DNA of 24,062 bases, from the IMG/VR virus record IMGVR_UViG_3300032246_001613, positions 1 to 24,062 of that record, one strand, 5' to 3'. Below are positions 13,311-20,033 of the stretch, piece by piece (position 1 is the first letter of the stretch; every line of letters starts with the position of its first letter). Position numbers and translations under genes: made by a program. The notes under the pieces were generated by a model. It was not told the origin of the DNA. It did no database searches and saw nothing but the letters and a program-made list of their open reading frames with translations. Source of the stretch: a virus.

Positions 13311-14368
13311 TTTTTTTTTGATTGAGCCAACATCATGCCTAGTTTACGGCTGTATTGTGATTCTCTCATTTCTCTGCCTGCAGGGCCTGCTTCAGCACCT
13401 GGCATTTCTTCGCCCGGCATTGGTTCTTCGCCTGGAGCCATACCTAGACCTTCTTCGCCTGGTACTGCTGGAACTTCGCCTGGAGCCGCACCTGGTGTTG
13501 CACCCATCATTTCACCGCCGCCTTGTCCTGATACAATGCCAAGGCCTGAACTTAATGAACCGCGAGTCTTTTCTAACGATGCATAAATTTCTTCTAGTGC
13601 TGGACGAATCGCCTGTGTGTATTGTTCGGCAACATCAGAACCTAATTCTTCTCTTATAGAGTCTATTAATTGTAGGAATTGTTCAGCTTTCATAGCTGAC
13701 ACATCATCTAACCAGCCTGTGATACGATCAACCATGTCTTTGGTAGACATGATAATTTTGGCTTTTTCTTCTTCGCCTTCTTGTAGATATACAATGTGGT
13801 TAGCAACATTTTCGCTTAGGTCATAACGTAGAACTAATTCACTTGCTAATTCGCTTTGATCACTCTCGCCTAGGTTGATGCGTCGGATAGCGTCAGCGAT
13901 CCAACTACTTGGAACTGAATGTTCCTTAGCTTTTAAGGCTAGCTTGCCTAAATAAATGTTATGGTCCATACTTTCCTCTGCTTTTTGTTTTTTATCTTTG
14001 CCGCCTTTTGCATCTTTACCTAAGCGGCCTGCGATTACATCACCGCGTGTAACTTTGTCGTATGGTTTAGCATTGTTGGCTAAATTACCATCGCCCTTGC
14101 CTTCTTCCATAGAAGCTTCACGCTCTAAAATCTCTTGATTGATAACATCATGTAGCATACGTACTTTTTGATACTTTGGGCTAGTAGAAACGCTATCGAA
14201 GCTTTCACTAACCTCGAACTGGCTCATTTCAGTGCGCATTTTATTGCGGGCATCTTCCAATTGAGCATCACTAAAATTTTCAAGGTTTAGTTTGTACCCT
14301 AACTGACGAGCCATATTTTCGTTAAGTTTTTTACTTGTAACTGGTTGAGAAAGTTCTCTAATGTTCAT
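13307..14368 (-). CDS. Large conserved phage protein, possibly internal to the capsid
   Basis: This 353-residue protein starts M-N-I-R-E-L-S-Q-P-V-T-S-K-K-L-N-E-N. The first ~100 residues are helical and charged, residues ~100-135 are basic and glycine-rich, ~140-290 are helical, and ~295-340 form a low-complexity tract of P, G, E, M and A. It ends S-K-K-K-stop directly at an A-run. From memory, proteins with this N-terminal helix pattern are conserved in T4-like marine phages without a firm role. L-N-E at 15-17 fits a prohead-protease cut site. A perfect T4 late promoter TATAAATA lies 26 nt upstream with a TAGGAT ribosome binding site. Confidence 0.72.
   Translation of the reverse strand: MNIRELSQPVTSKKLNENMARQLGYKLNLENFSDAQLEDARNKMRTEMSQFEVSESFDSVSTSPKYQKVRMLHDVINQEILEREASMEEGKGDGNLANNAKPYDKVTRGDVIAGRLGKDAKGGKDKKQKAEESMDHNIYLGKLALKAKEHSVPSSWIADAIRRINLGESDQSELASELVLRYDLSENVANHIVYLQEGEEEKAKIIMSTKDMVDRITGWLDDVSAMKAEQFLQLIDSIREELGSDVAEQYTQAIRPALEEIYASLEKTRGSLSSGLGIVSGQGGGEMMGATPGAAPGEVPAVPGEEGLGMAPGEEPMPGEEMPGAEAGPAGREMRESQYSRKLGMMLAQSKKK
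13310..13319 (-). other. Slippery sequence A AAA AAG followed by TAA
   Basis: In the zero frame the gene ends TCA AAA AAA AAG TAA. The heptamer A AAA AAG (13316-13310) is the same slippery heptamer used by E. coli dnaX. A -1 slip skips the TAA and enters the 118-codon frame, giving a ~471-residue product. I see no strong stimulatory hairpin or well-placed internal Shine-Dalgarno, so a homopolymer length error is the main alternative. Confidence 0.5.
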
Positions 14369-14393
14369 GATTATATCCTAAGCTATCATCTAA

Positions 14394-14401
14394 TATTTAT
14401 A
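14394..14401 (-). promoter_or_regulatory. Perfect T4 late promoter (TATAAATA)
   Basis: It reads TATAAATA on the minus strand, identical to the T4 late consensus, 25 nt before the ATG of the 353-residue gene. It overlaps the end of the preceding gene. Confidence 0.75.
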
Positions 14402-14873
14402 CAAAAGACCAACGAAATAGCTTGGAGATTTCCTCTTTGTATTGATTAGCTTTCCAAGTGCTGTCTTCTAACTTATTTAACAGAATCAAGTAACGTTCAT
14501 ATTCTTTTGTCTGCTTGATATTATGCTCGTATACCATGCTTCTGTAATGGTTGCTCCAGTACTTGTTATCTAATAATTTGATTTCGTTATACTTTTCAAT
14601 TCTAGTATTGCTCAGGGCTTTGGCCGCAATAAGCGCACAGGTCCTAAGATTGAATTGGCCATGTATATCGGATCCTGTGCGCCTGTTATAAATGCACCAA
14701 TTACCCTGCTTGTCTTGTCTAACAAGATAATCCTTATATGCTACACTACCGTCGGGTAATGGGATCAACGGCACTATCTTTTTGAATTCAATATTCAGCA
14801 CATCGGCTAATTTGGTTATATTAGCCGGGCTTGTTGTTTTCTTTTGTTTAGGTCTAAATTTTGTTTTGGTCAT
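14397..14873 (-). CDS. Conserved phage protein of unknown function
   Basis: This 158-residue basic protein has a lysine-rich start (K-F-R-P-K-Q-K-K) and a central beta part (D-G-S-V-A-Y-K-D-Y-L-V-R-Q-D-K-Q-G-N-W-C). Its helical C-terminal half contains N-L-R-T-C-A-L-I-A-A-K-A and a W-rich end, K-L-F-R-W-S-F-V. It overlaps the upstream 69-residue gene by 20 nt and belongs to the run that starts with the nucleotidyltransferase. I recall similar unannotated proteins in marine T4-like phages but no function. Confidence 0.7.
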   Translation of the reverse strand: MTKTKFRPKQKKTTSPANITKLADVLNIEFKKIVPLIPLPDGSVAYKDYLVRQDKQGNWCIYNRRTGSDIHGQFNLRTCALIAAKALSNTRIEKYNEIKLLDNKYWSNHYRSMVYEHNIKQTKEYERYLILLNKLEDSTWKANQYKEEISKLFRWSFV

Positions 14874-15063
14874 TGGCTACTACTTTAGGATTTACCATCC
14901 CTACTTTAGTTACCAGACTTTTGCGGATCAGAGCCTCGATCCTGAACTGTTCTTGCTCGCTTAGACTGGAAAGCAAGATAGGAGTTTTCAGCTTGTTTAA
15001 AATAACAGCTTCTTCGTTGGTAGTAAAAACACCAAACTCTCCTAATAGCTCGTTTATTCTCAT
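14854..15063 (-). CDS. Small protein with capsid-targeting-like leader
   Basis: This 69-residue helical protein begins M-R-I-N-E-L-L-G-E-F-G. The first nine residues match the pattern M-x-x-x-[EQ]-[LIF]-[LIV]-x-E seen at the start of T4 scaffold gp22 (M-L-K-E-Q-L-I-A-E), and L-G-E is a fit for the prohead protease site. The ATG overlaps the upstream stop by 4 nt. The mature part after the leader has no recognisable domain. A head-internal location is inferred from the leader alone. Confidence 0.7.
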   Translation of the reverse strand: MRINELLGEFGVFTTNEEAVILNKLKTPILLSSLSEQEQFRIEALIRKSLVTKVGMVNPKVVANDQNKI

Positions 15064-15725
15064 AGACCTGATAACAACTTAATACGTGATACTTCTGCCG
15101 ATTCTTCTAACTTTTGAAATTGACTGGGTCTTGGGTTGTTTGTATTATACGGCATGTGTTGTGCTGGAGCATATTTTTGATTTGTGTTACCGGGCAAATG
15201 AGACAGTCCAGTAATCTCTGAGAAATCACGTGGACTAACTTTAAAAACTGTACCTGTGGCTAGTGCAAGATATTTTTTGCCGTTCGCTTCAATATATCGT
15301 TCTTCAAAATCAGGTGCTGATCTTGCAATCAATTCAGGAGTGATGTCACCGCTGGCTTTTTCTAAAGGAGTACCTTTAATATTACCATTATCCATTACCA
15401 TTGGACGCAATGGGTTTGCTATGCTGACCTTAGGAATTTGTCTTGGAACAGGTTCTTCTTGTACTTTGAGATCTTGGCCAGGCTGTATTTGTTGATCTGG
15501 ACTAACAGCACTACTAGTGTTGCTTGTCTGGGTATTAGCTGTTGGTTTGCCGTCAGGGCCTTTGGTAATCATATTACTAGGAATTTCACTAGTGACACCG
15601 TTTGGCATAGTAACATCGACGCTACCAGGTTTATCGCCTTGTGCAGGATTTACTTTTGTTATCTTGCCTGGAGTACCTTGTCCGGGTATTGGGCCATCTT
15701 CGTATACAATTTCTTTAACTTTCAT
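15060..15725 (-). CDS. Proline/glycine-rich protein with capsid-targeting-like leader
   Basis: This 221-residue protein begins M-K-V-K-E-I-V-Y-E-D-G, which fits the shared leader pattern. Residues 10-110 are rich in P, G, T, Q and S and probably disordered. Residues ~130-170 form a more ordered part (R-Y-I-E-A-N-G-K-K-Y-L-A-L-A-T-G-T-V-F-K-V), and the C-terminus is helical. It overlaps the nucleotidyltransferase gene by 11 nt upstream and the 69-residue gene by 4 nt downstream. I recognise no family. Confidence 0.7.
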   Translation of the reverse strand: MKVKEIVYEDGPIPGQGTPGKITKVNPAQGDKPGSVDVTMPNGVTSEIPSNMITKGPDGKPTANTQTSNTSSAVSPDQQIQPGQDLKVQEEPVPRQIPKVSIANPLRPMVMDNGNIKGTPLEKASGDITPELIARSAPDFEERYIEANGKKYLALATGTVFKVSPRDFSEITGLSHLPGNTNQKYAPAQHMPYNTNNPRPSQFQKLEESAEVSRIKLLSGL

Positions 15726-16416
15726 ATGTGTTTTCCAAACTTAATTGGTTATCCTTTAATTTAGTGATCCGTTTGTGTATTGCATCAATCTTGCCACGAC
15801 TACGTAGTAATTTAAATGCTAGGTTCTCTACACTAAACTCGCCACCTCGGGCTAGGCCAGCTTGCCGCAATCTCTTTAAATCTGCCGCAACACTCTCTAG
15901 TGTATTTAAGTCATTTGACTTGAGAGCTTTGTTAATCATAACAGCATAACTGCGGGCTTTTTGACGTACTTCTTTGTCTGTTACTTCCGGAGTCTTATGC
16001 TCAGGCTTAGTGATCCATTGATTGTTTAGTACACTGTATATGCCAGCAGAATGATGTGTTTGTTTGGCATCCTGCACATACACTTCCACATCAATACCAT
16101 GCAACTGTATTTTGTGTTTGAAATTGTAGTTGTTCTTTTTAGCATCAAACAGTTCACGTATAACAGGATCATCTGGCATGACTACTATCAAGTGTAGATC
16201 CACATCACTGTATTCGCTGTAACCGTAACTGGCATTGGATCCACTGATGGTTATGTCTTTTAAATTAAGTTGGGGAAGCGCAATAAACTGCACAAAATCT
16301 TTGGCAATGGCCATGAGTTTACGGCGGACATCCTGTTTTAAGAATGTGCCGGTCCATAGCTTGGGATTTAGTGTGCTGTGATAGGTAACAGCTTTGACAA
16401 ATTCGTTTATGCGCAT
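15715..16416 (-). CDS. Nucleotidyltransferase (DNA polymerase beta superfamily)
   Basis: This 233-residue protein has the core of a minimal nucleotidyltransferase: I-S-G59-S60-N-A-S-Y-G-Y-S-E-Y-S-D71-V-D73-L-H-L, and a third acidic position near D109-V-E111 in the next strand. Such enzymes move an NMP to RNA, protein or a small molecule; the target is unknown. The C-terminal ~90 residues are helical and basic. The N-terminus M-R-I-N-E-F-V-K-A is close to the shared leader, identical in its first five residues to the 69-residue protein downstream, but lacks E9. No ribosome binding site is present; TTAAATA ends 4 nt before the ATG. Confidence 0.83.
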   Translation of the reverse strand: MRINEFVKAVTYHSTLNPKLWTGTFLKQDVRRKLMAIAKDFVQFIALPQLNLKDITISGSNASYGYSEYSDVDLHLIVVMPDDPVIRELFDAKKNNYNFKHKIQLHGIDVEVYVQDAKQTHHSAGIYSVLNNQWITKPEHKTPEVTDKEVRQKARSYAVMINKALKSNDLNTLESVAADLKRLRQAGLARGGEFSVENLAFKLLRSRGKIDAIHKRITKLKDNQLSLENTYES

Positions 16417-16433
16417 TCAGTATTTAACTGAAT
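16415..16433. promoter_or_regulatory. Late promoter TTAAATA inside a 7-bp inverted repeat
   Basis: The minus-strand TTAAATA (16421-16427) lies between ATTCAGT (16415-16421) and ACTGAAT (16427-16433), which are exact reverse complements. Transcription would begin at about the ATG of the nucleotidyltransferase gene (16416), so this looks leaderless. The repeat could be an operator. Confidence 0.5.
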
Positions 16434-16780
16434 TACAATCCTAGGAACTTTAATAAGTGTGGCAGATTCATGGTGTTGATCCAACCAGCGCCTGCCGCAA
16501 ATGCCATGGCGGTCAGTGCGTACTTGACCCATTTGTCTTTGGTTGTTTGTAGGTCTTTGATTTTGTCAGCGAGATCAGCATGTTGACTGTTGCTGGCTTC
16601 AGCCATTTCACACAGCTTCTTGTCCAACAAGTCACGGGTGTTGTCTAAACAATCGTGCATATCTTTGACGTCACTCTTAAGGTCGTCAATTTTTTCTTCT
16701 ATTGCATGTACTTTGGTTTCTACTATTGCTACACGCTCAGGTAGCATAGCTAATTGCGCAACTGCTTCTTTTGTGGCCAT
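16433..16780 (-). CDS. Coiled-coil protein with C-terminal membrane segment
   Basis: This 115-residue protein has a long heptad-like helix at about 15-82 (V-E-T-K-V-H-A-I-E-E-K-I-D-D-L-K-S-D-V) and one hydrophobic segment near 86-103. This layout resembles XhlA-type lysis-associated proteins, but the match is by architecture only. It could be a second lysis factor or a membrane-bound phage protein. A GGAG ribosome binding site precedes the ATG. The ~100-nt leader from the late element at 16884-16891 contains a GACTCG-GAG-CGAGTC hairpin (16808-16822). Confidence 0.68.
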   Translation of the reverse strand: MATKEAVAQLAMLPERVAIVETKVHAIEEKIDDLKSDVKDMHDCLDNTRDLLDKKLCEMAEASNSQHADLADKIKDLQTTKDKWVKYALTAMAFAAGAGWINTMNLPHLLKFLGL

Positions 16781-16883
16781 CTTGGCTCTCCAATGTTTTA
16801 AGTCAGGGACTCGCTCCGAGTCATGTGCCTAATGTATGATTGAATGCCTAAGTGTTTACGTGAGTTAAATTTGCCTACAATGT

Positions 16884-16891
16884 TATTTATT
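16884..16891 (-). promoter_or_regulatory. T4-type late promoter element (AATAAATA)
   Basis: It reads AATAAATA on the minus strand and overlaps the stop of the preceding gene. It would give a leader of about 100 nt for the coiled-coil membrane protein. Confidence 0.5.
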
Positions 16892-17291
16892 ACTTTTGGT
16901 GAAAAACAATATTTCGACTAGGGCCATCTGTGACGAACACCGCATAGTTCTGTTCCAACTGCTCAGTTAAACTAGCAATGTATGGAACTCCAGTAAACAG
17001 TTCTTTCAAATGTCCTACTGGGTCTTCGTCAACTTCAAAAACATAATCATGTTCTGTATAAAAATCAAATCGCCACATTTTGACAATGGTATCAAATTCA
17101 AAACCCACAAGACTGCCTTTAACTTCCACTATATCTGGACCATGTCTATAAGTTATGTTGGCACGTATTCCGATTGTTTGTACAATAGTGTTGAAATTTT
17201 GTTCTTGCCATCGTGCAAGTTCCTTACCAGGTTCGTTGCGAAACTGCCCAGTATGAGTTATGTCTATAGTTGTGTATAGCTTGTATTCCAT
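16890..17291 (-). CDS. Conserved phage protein of unknown function
   Basis: This 133-residue protein starts M-E-Y-K-L-Y-T-T-I-D-I-T-H and is mixed alpha/beta with many aromatic residues. It contains E-L-A-R-W-Q-E-Q-N-F-N-T and W-R-F-D-F. From memory, close relatives are common in T4-like marine phages and unannotated. It lacks a ribosome binding site, and a TTAAATA late element ends 5 nt before the ATG, which puts the predicted +1 on the A of ATG. It stands alone between the terminator at 17324-17348 and the next late promoter. Confidence 0.72.
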   Translation of the reverse strand: MEYKLYTTIDITHTGQFRNEPGKELARWQEQNFNTIVQTIGIRANITYRHGPDIVEVKGSLVGFEFDTIVKMWRFDFYTEHDYVFEVDEDPVGHLKELFTGVPYIASLTEQLEQNYAVFVTDGPSRNIVFHQK

Positions 17292-17296
17292 AGTGT

Positions 17297-17303
17297 TATT
17301 TAA
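17297..17303 (-). promoter_or_regulatory. Late promoter element TTAAATA with ATG at +1
   Basis: On the minus strand TTAAATA is followed by ACACT and then ATG (17291). In T4 late promoters transcription starts about six bases after the element, which is exactly the A of this ATG. Confidence 0.55.
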
Positions 17304-17323
17304 CTACGTACTTAATGCAGGCC

Positions 17324-17348
17324 AACAAAAAAGGACCCGAAGGTCCTT
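17324..17348 (-). terminator. Rho-independent terminator
   Basis: In the minus-strand RNA the stem AAGGACC pairs with GGTCCTT around a UUCG loop (17331-17348) and runs into a stretch of U. It closes the stand-alone virion-like gene ending at 17386. Confidence 0.9.
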
Positions 17349-17385
17349 AGTTGCTTCCCATCCCTGAGAATAAACTTAATTACTA

Positions 17386-17910
17386 TTAAGCGTATGTACC
17401 AACTGTCGCGCCAACGAAAATTGCGCCAGCCGCTGTAGGTAAAGAACCAGTAACTGCTACAGTTGTAGCTGTACCTGCCGCACCAGCACCGCTTCCTGCC
17501 GCTGTTCTGTTGTCTAAGAAACTCTTGATAGCGGCTTCTAAAGCACCGTATGTCTTAGCTTGAACGTTGCTTGATGCTTCTGCACCGTTAATTGTATCAC
17601 CAGAAACTAACAATGTTACTGCTGTTGCTGTTGGGATACCAACGTAGTAGATTTCACCAAACGCTTGAACAGTACGGATAATTTGACTGAATACGCTGTT
17701 GTTGTTAACGTAAGTTGTGTTAGCGAAAGAACCACTTGCATTACCGTCTTGGTATAGCATGTTGTTCAATGTACCGCCAGACAATGTTACTGTGATAGCA
17801 CGTAGGTTACGTGTACCAAAGTTACTGAAATAACTGTCTGTACCGTATGAATCAATTTGTGGCATTGCCTGGTAGTTACCGGCAACTGTTGTGTTTAATA
17901 ATGATGGCAT
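17386..17910 (-). CDS. Stand-alone virion-like protein, probably abundant
   Basis: This 174-residue protein is rich in T, A, G, N and V, with a beta-type pattern and no signal or membrane segment. It is monocistronic: a late element CTAAATA at 17970-17976, a strong AGAGGAG ribosome binding site, and a textbook terminator at 17324-17348. This kind of isolation is usual for highly made structural proteins, such as head decoration or tail components. I recognise no family, so the structural role is an inference from composition and expression signals. Confidence 0.68.
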   Translation of the reverse strand: MPSLLNTTVAGNYQAMPQIDSYGTDSYFSNFGTRNLRAITVTLSGGTLNNMLYQDGNASGSFANTTYVNNNSVFSQIIRTVQAFGEIYYVGIPTATAVTLLVSGDTINGAEASSNVQAKTYGALEAAIKSFLDNRTAAGSGAGAAGTATTVAVTGSLPTAAGAIFVGATVGTYA

Positions 17911-17969
17911 AATAATCTCCTCTGAATATGCTTATCAAATACTCACTACTCTGTGAGCCTTTGTAATTT

Positions 17970-17976
17970 TATTTAG
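17970..17976 (-). promoter_or_regulatory. Late promoter element CTAAATA
   Basis: It reads CTAAATA on the minus strand, 59 nt before the ATG of the stand-alone virion-like gene, giving a leader with a strong AGAGGAG site. Confidence 0.55.
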
Positions 17977-17997
17977 CCGTTTTGAAAAAAATGGTAC

Positions 17998-18924
17998 TTA
18001 TAGGGCTAATTTTTGGGAGATAGCCTTAAACCAGTCTATGCTACCTTCTTTGAGAAAACGCTCGGGATACTTCTTCTGCATATCGCCCTTAAACTGTGCT
18101 AGACGTGGGTTATCTATGCCTTGTGGTATATGGGTTAAAATACGATCTACTGTGGCCAACCAGTCTTGGTTTGCTTGTGGGTTAGCAAATAAATGCTGTG
18201 CTATTTTGTGTATGTCACGTTCTACTACTTCGCCGTTGGCACGATTCTTCAATGAACCACCCATGCCATAGTAAAGGAAAGTACGCTCTAAATGATTAGG
18301 CACACTGTTAGCTAGACTGGCAAGGGCAAACTGCTGATCCTGTCCGTCCCATTCGTAATCTTTGGCGTAATCATGTTCATGATGTTTAACTGTTGTAGCC
18401 GCGTGTTCTGTAGTTGGAAAGTCTACTTGATAGTATGTAGGTAAACTAGTGCCCAGCGCAGGTACATCTACTTGTTCACCTGATGGTATACCCAAATGTA
18501 CTTGTTCGCCTGTTTGAGTAACTGCTTCAAATTGCTTTTTAAGATACTGTGCAAATGCCATACGTATTTGCCCATCATCGGCATTGGCTTCCAGTCCTAG
18601 TTTAGGAGCAACTTCTTTACTGCTGATATGGATATCAATATCGCCTGCGTCTTTTTTAACACTGCCTAATTTATAGTATGGATGGCTCTGATGCCAACTG
18701 CCAGCACTGCCGCTGGTCCAATGTCCTTTAGTACCTAATGCATTTAATACAGGCTGAATTTGTTTAACTATGGTTTCATACTGGCCACGTGGAATACGCA
18801 CGATTACACCGCGGATCATTTCAGGCTTGATTTGTTTCTTTGGCTTGGCACTAGCACCTAAACGTTCTGCGTTTAATTGTTCGATACCATACAAGCCAGC
18901 TGGCTCTAGTGCAAAACCACTCAT
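17998..18924 (-). CDS. Nucleotidyltransferase-fold protein (second in the window)
   Basis: This 308-residue protein carries a nucleotidyltransferase-like signature: T-S71-G72-S73-A-G-S-W, then a spaced D-A-G-D95-I-D97-I-H-I, and a third acidic position near D168 in Y-Y-Q-V-D-F-P. This is similar in logic to the nucleotidyltransferase at 15715-16416 but not closely related by eye. The C-terminal ~110 residues are helical with several W/F-rich turns. It starts in a 4-nt overlap with the upstream 84-residue gene. Substrate and role are unknown. Confidence 0.62.
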   Translation of the reverse strand: MSGFALEPAGLYGIEQLNAERLGASAKPKKQIKPEMIRGVIVRIPRGQYETIVKQIQPVLNALGTKGHWTSGSAGSWHQSHPYYKLGSVKKDAGDIDIHISSKEVAPKLGLEANADDGQIRMAFAQYLKKQFEAVTQTGEQVHLGIPSGEQVDVPALGTSLPTYYQVDFPTTEHAATTVKHHEHDYAKDYEWDGQDQQFALASLANSVPNHLERTFLYYGMGGSLKNRANGEVVERDIHKIAQHLFANPQANQDWLATVDRILTHIPQGIDNPRLAQFKGDMQKKYPERFLKEGSIDWFKAISQKLAL

Positions 18925-19175
18925 GGCTTCTTGCTTTCCTGGATCTTTTTAATGCCACGCTTAAATTTGGCACTGTCGCCACTGCGGATAGCATTAACGA
19001 ATCGGCGTTCGAGTTCTGCTGATGTTTCAATGTCGTAATTTTCACGAATCAAAACCAGCAAGTTAACTGCGCTTTCTATAATATTCGAGCCGCGGCTTTC
19101 AATGATCAAATCGGTATCTCGTTTGACTCCTAAGTCGCTTAACTCTTGTAAAATACTACGGGTGCTTTTACGCAT
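18921..19175 (-). CDS. Small helical phage protein paired with the nucleotidyltransferase-like gene
   Basis: This 84-residue, fully helical protein starts M-R-K-S-T-R-S-I-L-Q-E-L and contains S-N-I-I-E-S-A-V-N-L-L-V-L-I and L-E-R-R-F-V-N-A-I-R. It overlaps the next gene by 4 nt and has a late element AATAAATA at 19197-19204. The L-Q-E at 9-11 could be a prohead-protease site, but the leader pattern is imperfect. The tight pairing with the nucleotidyltransferase-like gene is compatible with a binding partner or antitoxin-like inhibitor, which is speculative. Confidence 0.68.
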   Translation of the reverse strand: MRKSTRSILQELSDLGVKRDTDLIIESRGSNIIESAVNLLVLIRENYDIETSAELERRFVNAIRSGDSAKFKRGIKKIQESKKP

Positions 19176-19196
19176 ACTTTGTGTTCTCTCTTACTC

Positions 19197-19204
19197 TATT
19201 TATT
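19197..19204 (-). promoter_or_regulatory. T4-type late promoter element (AATAAATA)
   Basis: It reads AATAAATA on the minus strand, 21 nt before the ATG of the 84-residue gene, with GAGAG between. Confidence 0.5.
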
Positions 19205-19253
19205 TGATTGTAACATTTGTTTAAAAGGAAATCAAGAGGGTTGGATTTAATAT

Positions 19254-19266
19254 TAGTGTAACACTA
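19254..19266. promoter_or_regulatory. 13-bp palindrome upstream of the plus-strand island
   Basis: TAGTGTAACACTA is a perfect palindrome with 6-bp arms around one base. It sits 5 nt before the ACTAAATA late element and is a candidate operator. Confidence 0.35.
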
Positions 19267-19271
19267 GGCGA

Positions 19272-19279
19272 ACTAAATA
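19272..19279 (+). promoter_or_regulatory. Late promoter element of the plus-strand island
   Basis: It reads ACTAAATA on the plus strand, about 51 nt before the ATG of the 61-residue gene. It is one of only two late elements pointing right in this window. Confidence 0.5.
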
Positions 19280-19292
19280 CTCAGTAGAAACC

Positions 19293-19334
19293 ATGAGTAA
19301 CTACACACATTTTACACAGAGGATCACAAAATGA
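19293..19334 (+). CDS. Possible 13-residue leader peptide
   Basis: ATG at 19293 opens a 13-codon frame (M-S-N-Y-T-H-F-T-Q-R-I-T-K) whose TGA overlaps the ATG of the next gene as ATGA. No good ribosome binding site precedes it. It may couple translation of the island, or be chance. Confidence 0.25.
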   Translation: MSNYTHFTQRITK

Positions 19335-19516
19335 CAACTTTATCAAGCAAAATGCTATCTCTTATGGAGAGACTAGCAGAAATGTTCCCTAAGGCAGGCT
19401 ATCAAAGCCGTTTGGAACAATATATCAACAGCAAAAACCCAACCAATGCGGCAGAAGTGGACTACTGGCAACGTCAGTATGATTCAGAAGCGCAATACTG
19501 GAGCCGTGGATTATGA
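19331..19516 (+). CDS. Small helical protein, first gene of the plus-strand island
   Basis: This 61-residue protein has an amphipathic N-terminal helix (L-S-L-M-E-R-L-A-E-M-F) and a polar, aromatic second half (Y-I-N-S-K-N-P-T-N-A-A-E-V-D-Y-W-Q-R-Q-Y). It resembles the small DUF3563-type bacterial proteins in size and pattern, but that is a weak comparison. An AGAGGAT ribosome binding site precedes the ATG. Its stop overlaps the next start (ATGA). Function unknown. Confidence 0.72.
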   Translation: MTTLSSKMLSLMERLAEMFPKAGYQSRLEQYINSKNPTNAAEVDYWQRQYDSEAQYWSRGL

Positions 19517-19632
19517 AATCAATCTTAAACACAATATGGCAGGTACTAGTATCAGTAGGTGAAGCTCGTCATGCGGCTTATCTTGCCCGTCAAGGTCGAG
19601 TAGCAGAAGCCAAGGCTATATACGGAAGTTAA
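19513..19632 (+). CDS. Small protein (39 aa) in the plus-strand island
   Basis: ATG at 19513 overlaps the upstream stop as ATGA and gives 39 residues: an amphipathic helix (S-I-L-N-T-I-W-Q-V-L-V-S-V) followed by a basic alanine-rich helix ending A-K-A-I-Y-G-S. The overlaps on both sides and the alanine-rich helical pattern support a real gene. Function unknown. Confidence 0.65.
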   Translation: MKSILNTIWQVLVSVGEARHAAYLARQGRVAEAKAIYGS

Positions 19633-19633
19633 T

Positions 19634-19732
19634 ATGGCAGAAGCTATTGCAAAATTTGAAGCCAAGTATGGCGAGAAATGTGCGGCATGGGCTATTGCGG
19701 CCATAGTCGCATACTTGTTTATAGCAAGATAG
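19634..19732 (+). CDS. Small membrane peptide (32 aa) in the plus-strand island
   Basis: ATG at 19634, one base after the preceding stop, opens a 32-residue frame. The first half is charged (A-I-A-K-F-E-A-K-Y-G-E-K). The second half is a short hydrophobic segment (A-A-W-A-I-A-A-I-V-A-Y-L-F-I-A) that could span a membrane, ending with R. Small single-TM phage peptides often act on host membrane processes, but nothing here shows which. Confidence 0.6.
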   Translation: MAEAIAKFEAKYGEKCAAWAIAAIVAYLFIAR

Positions 19733-19795
19733 TCATTATACTATGTTTTTTAACAAAAGGCATATATAATAACTGTAACAGCAAAAGTTGTTACA
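19715..19795 (+). promoter_or_regulatory. Weak sigma70-like signals and inverted repeat before the phasin-like gene
   Basis: Two weak options are visible: TTGTTT (19715-19720), 16 nt, TATACT (19737-19742); and TATAAT at 19765-19770 with a poor -35. TGTAAC and GTTACA (19774-19779, 19790-19795) form an inverted repeat in the leader. This suggests a separate start for the last two island genes. Confidence 0.35.
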
Positions 19796-19826
19796 ACACA
19801 CAAACATTACACACAGGAGATTTAAA

Positions 19827-20033
19827 ATGTTTAATCAAGCAATTGACGCCATTCAAAGTGGCAAGAAGACAATCGTTAACACATTTGTTACCGATAAAGA
19901 AATCCAATCAAAATTGGTCACATTAATCGAAGCACAAACTAAGTTTTATCAAGGTTGGGTTGACACAACTTTAACACTTGCACAAACTCTAGCTTCAAGT
20001 GCTAAAAACACAGTTTACAAAGGAGCAAAATAA
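19827..20033 (+). CDS. Phasin-like small helical protein
   Basis: This 68-residue protein starts at the ATG that follows an ACAGGAG ribosome binding site; an in-frame ATG 39 nt earlier has none. The sequence is an all-helical, weakly amphipathic repeat (F-N-Q-A-I-D-A-I-Q-S-G-K, L-I-E-A-Q-T-K-F-Y-Q-G-W-V-D-T-T-L-T-L-A-Q-T) that resembles phasins, which coat storage granules, though it is shorter. It overlaps the next gene by one base (TAATG). A phasin-like fold is inferred; the role is not known. Confidence 0.6.
   Translation: MFNQAIDAIQSGKKTIVNTFVTDKEIQSKLVTLIEAQTKFYQGWVDTTLTLAQTLASSAKNTVYKGAK

Noticed and set aside
13249-13659. 136-residue plus-strand open frame
   Set aside because: It is the antisense of the 353-residue gene and its -1 extension, is leucine/arginine-rich from reverse reading of a P/G/E tract, and has no ribosome binding site or context.
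16808-16822. GACTCG-GAG-CGAGTC hairpin as a terminator
   Set aside because: The stem is clean but no T-run follows on either strand. It is more likely a leader structure or chance.
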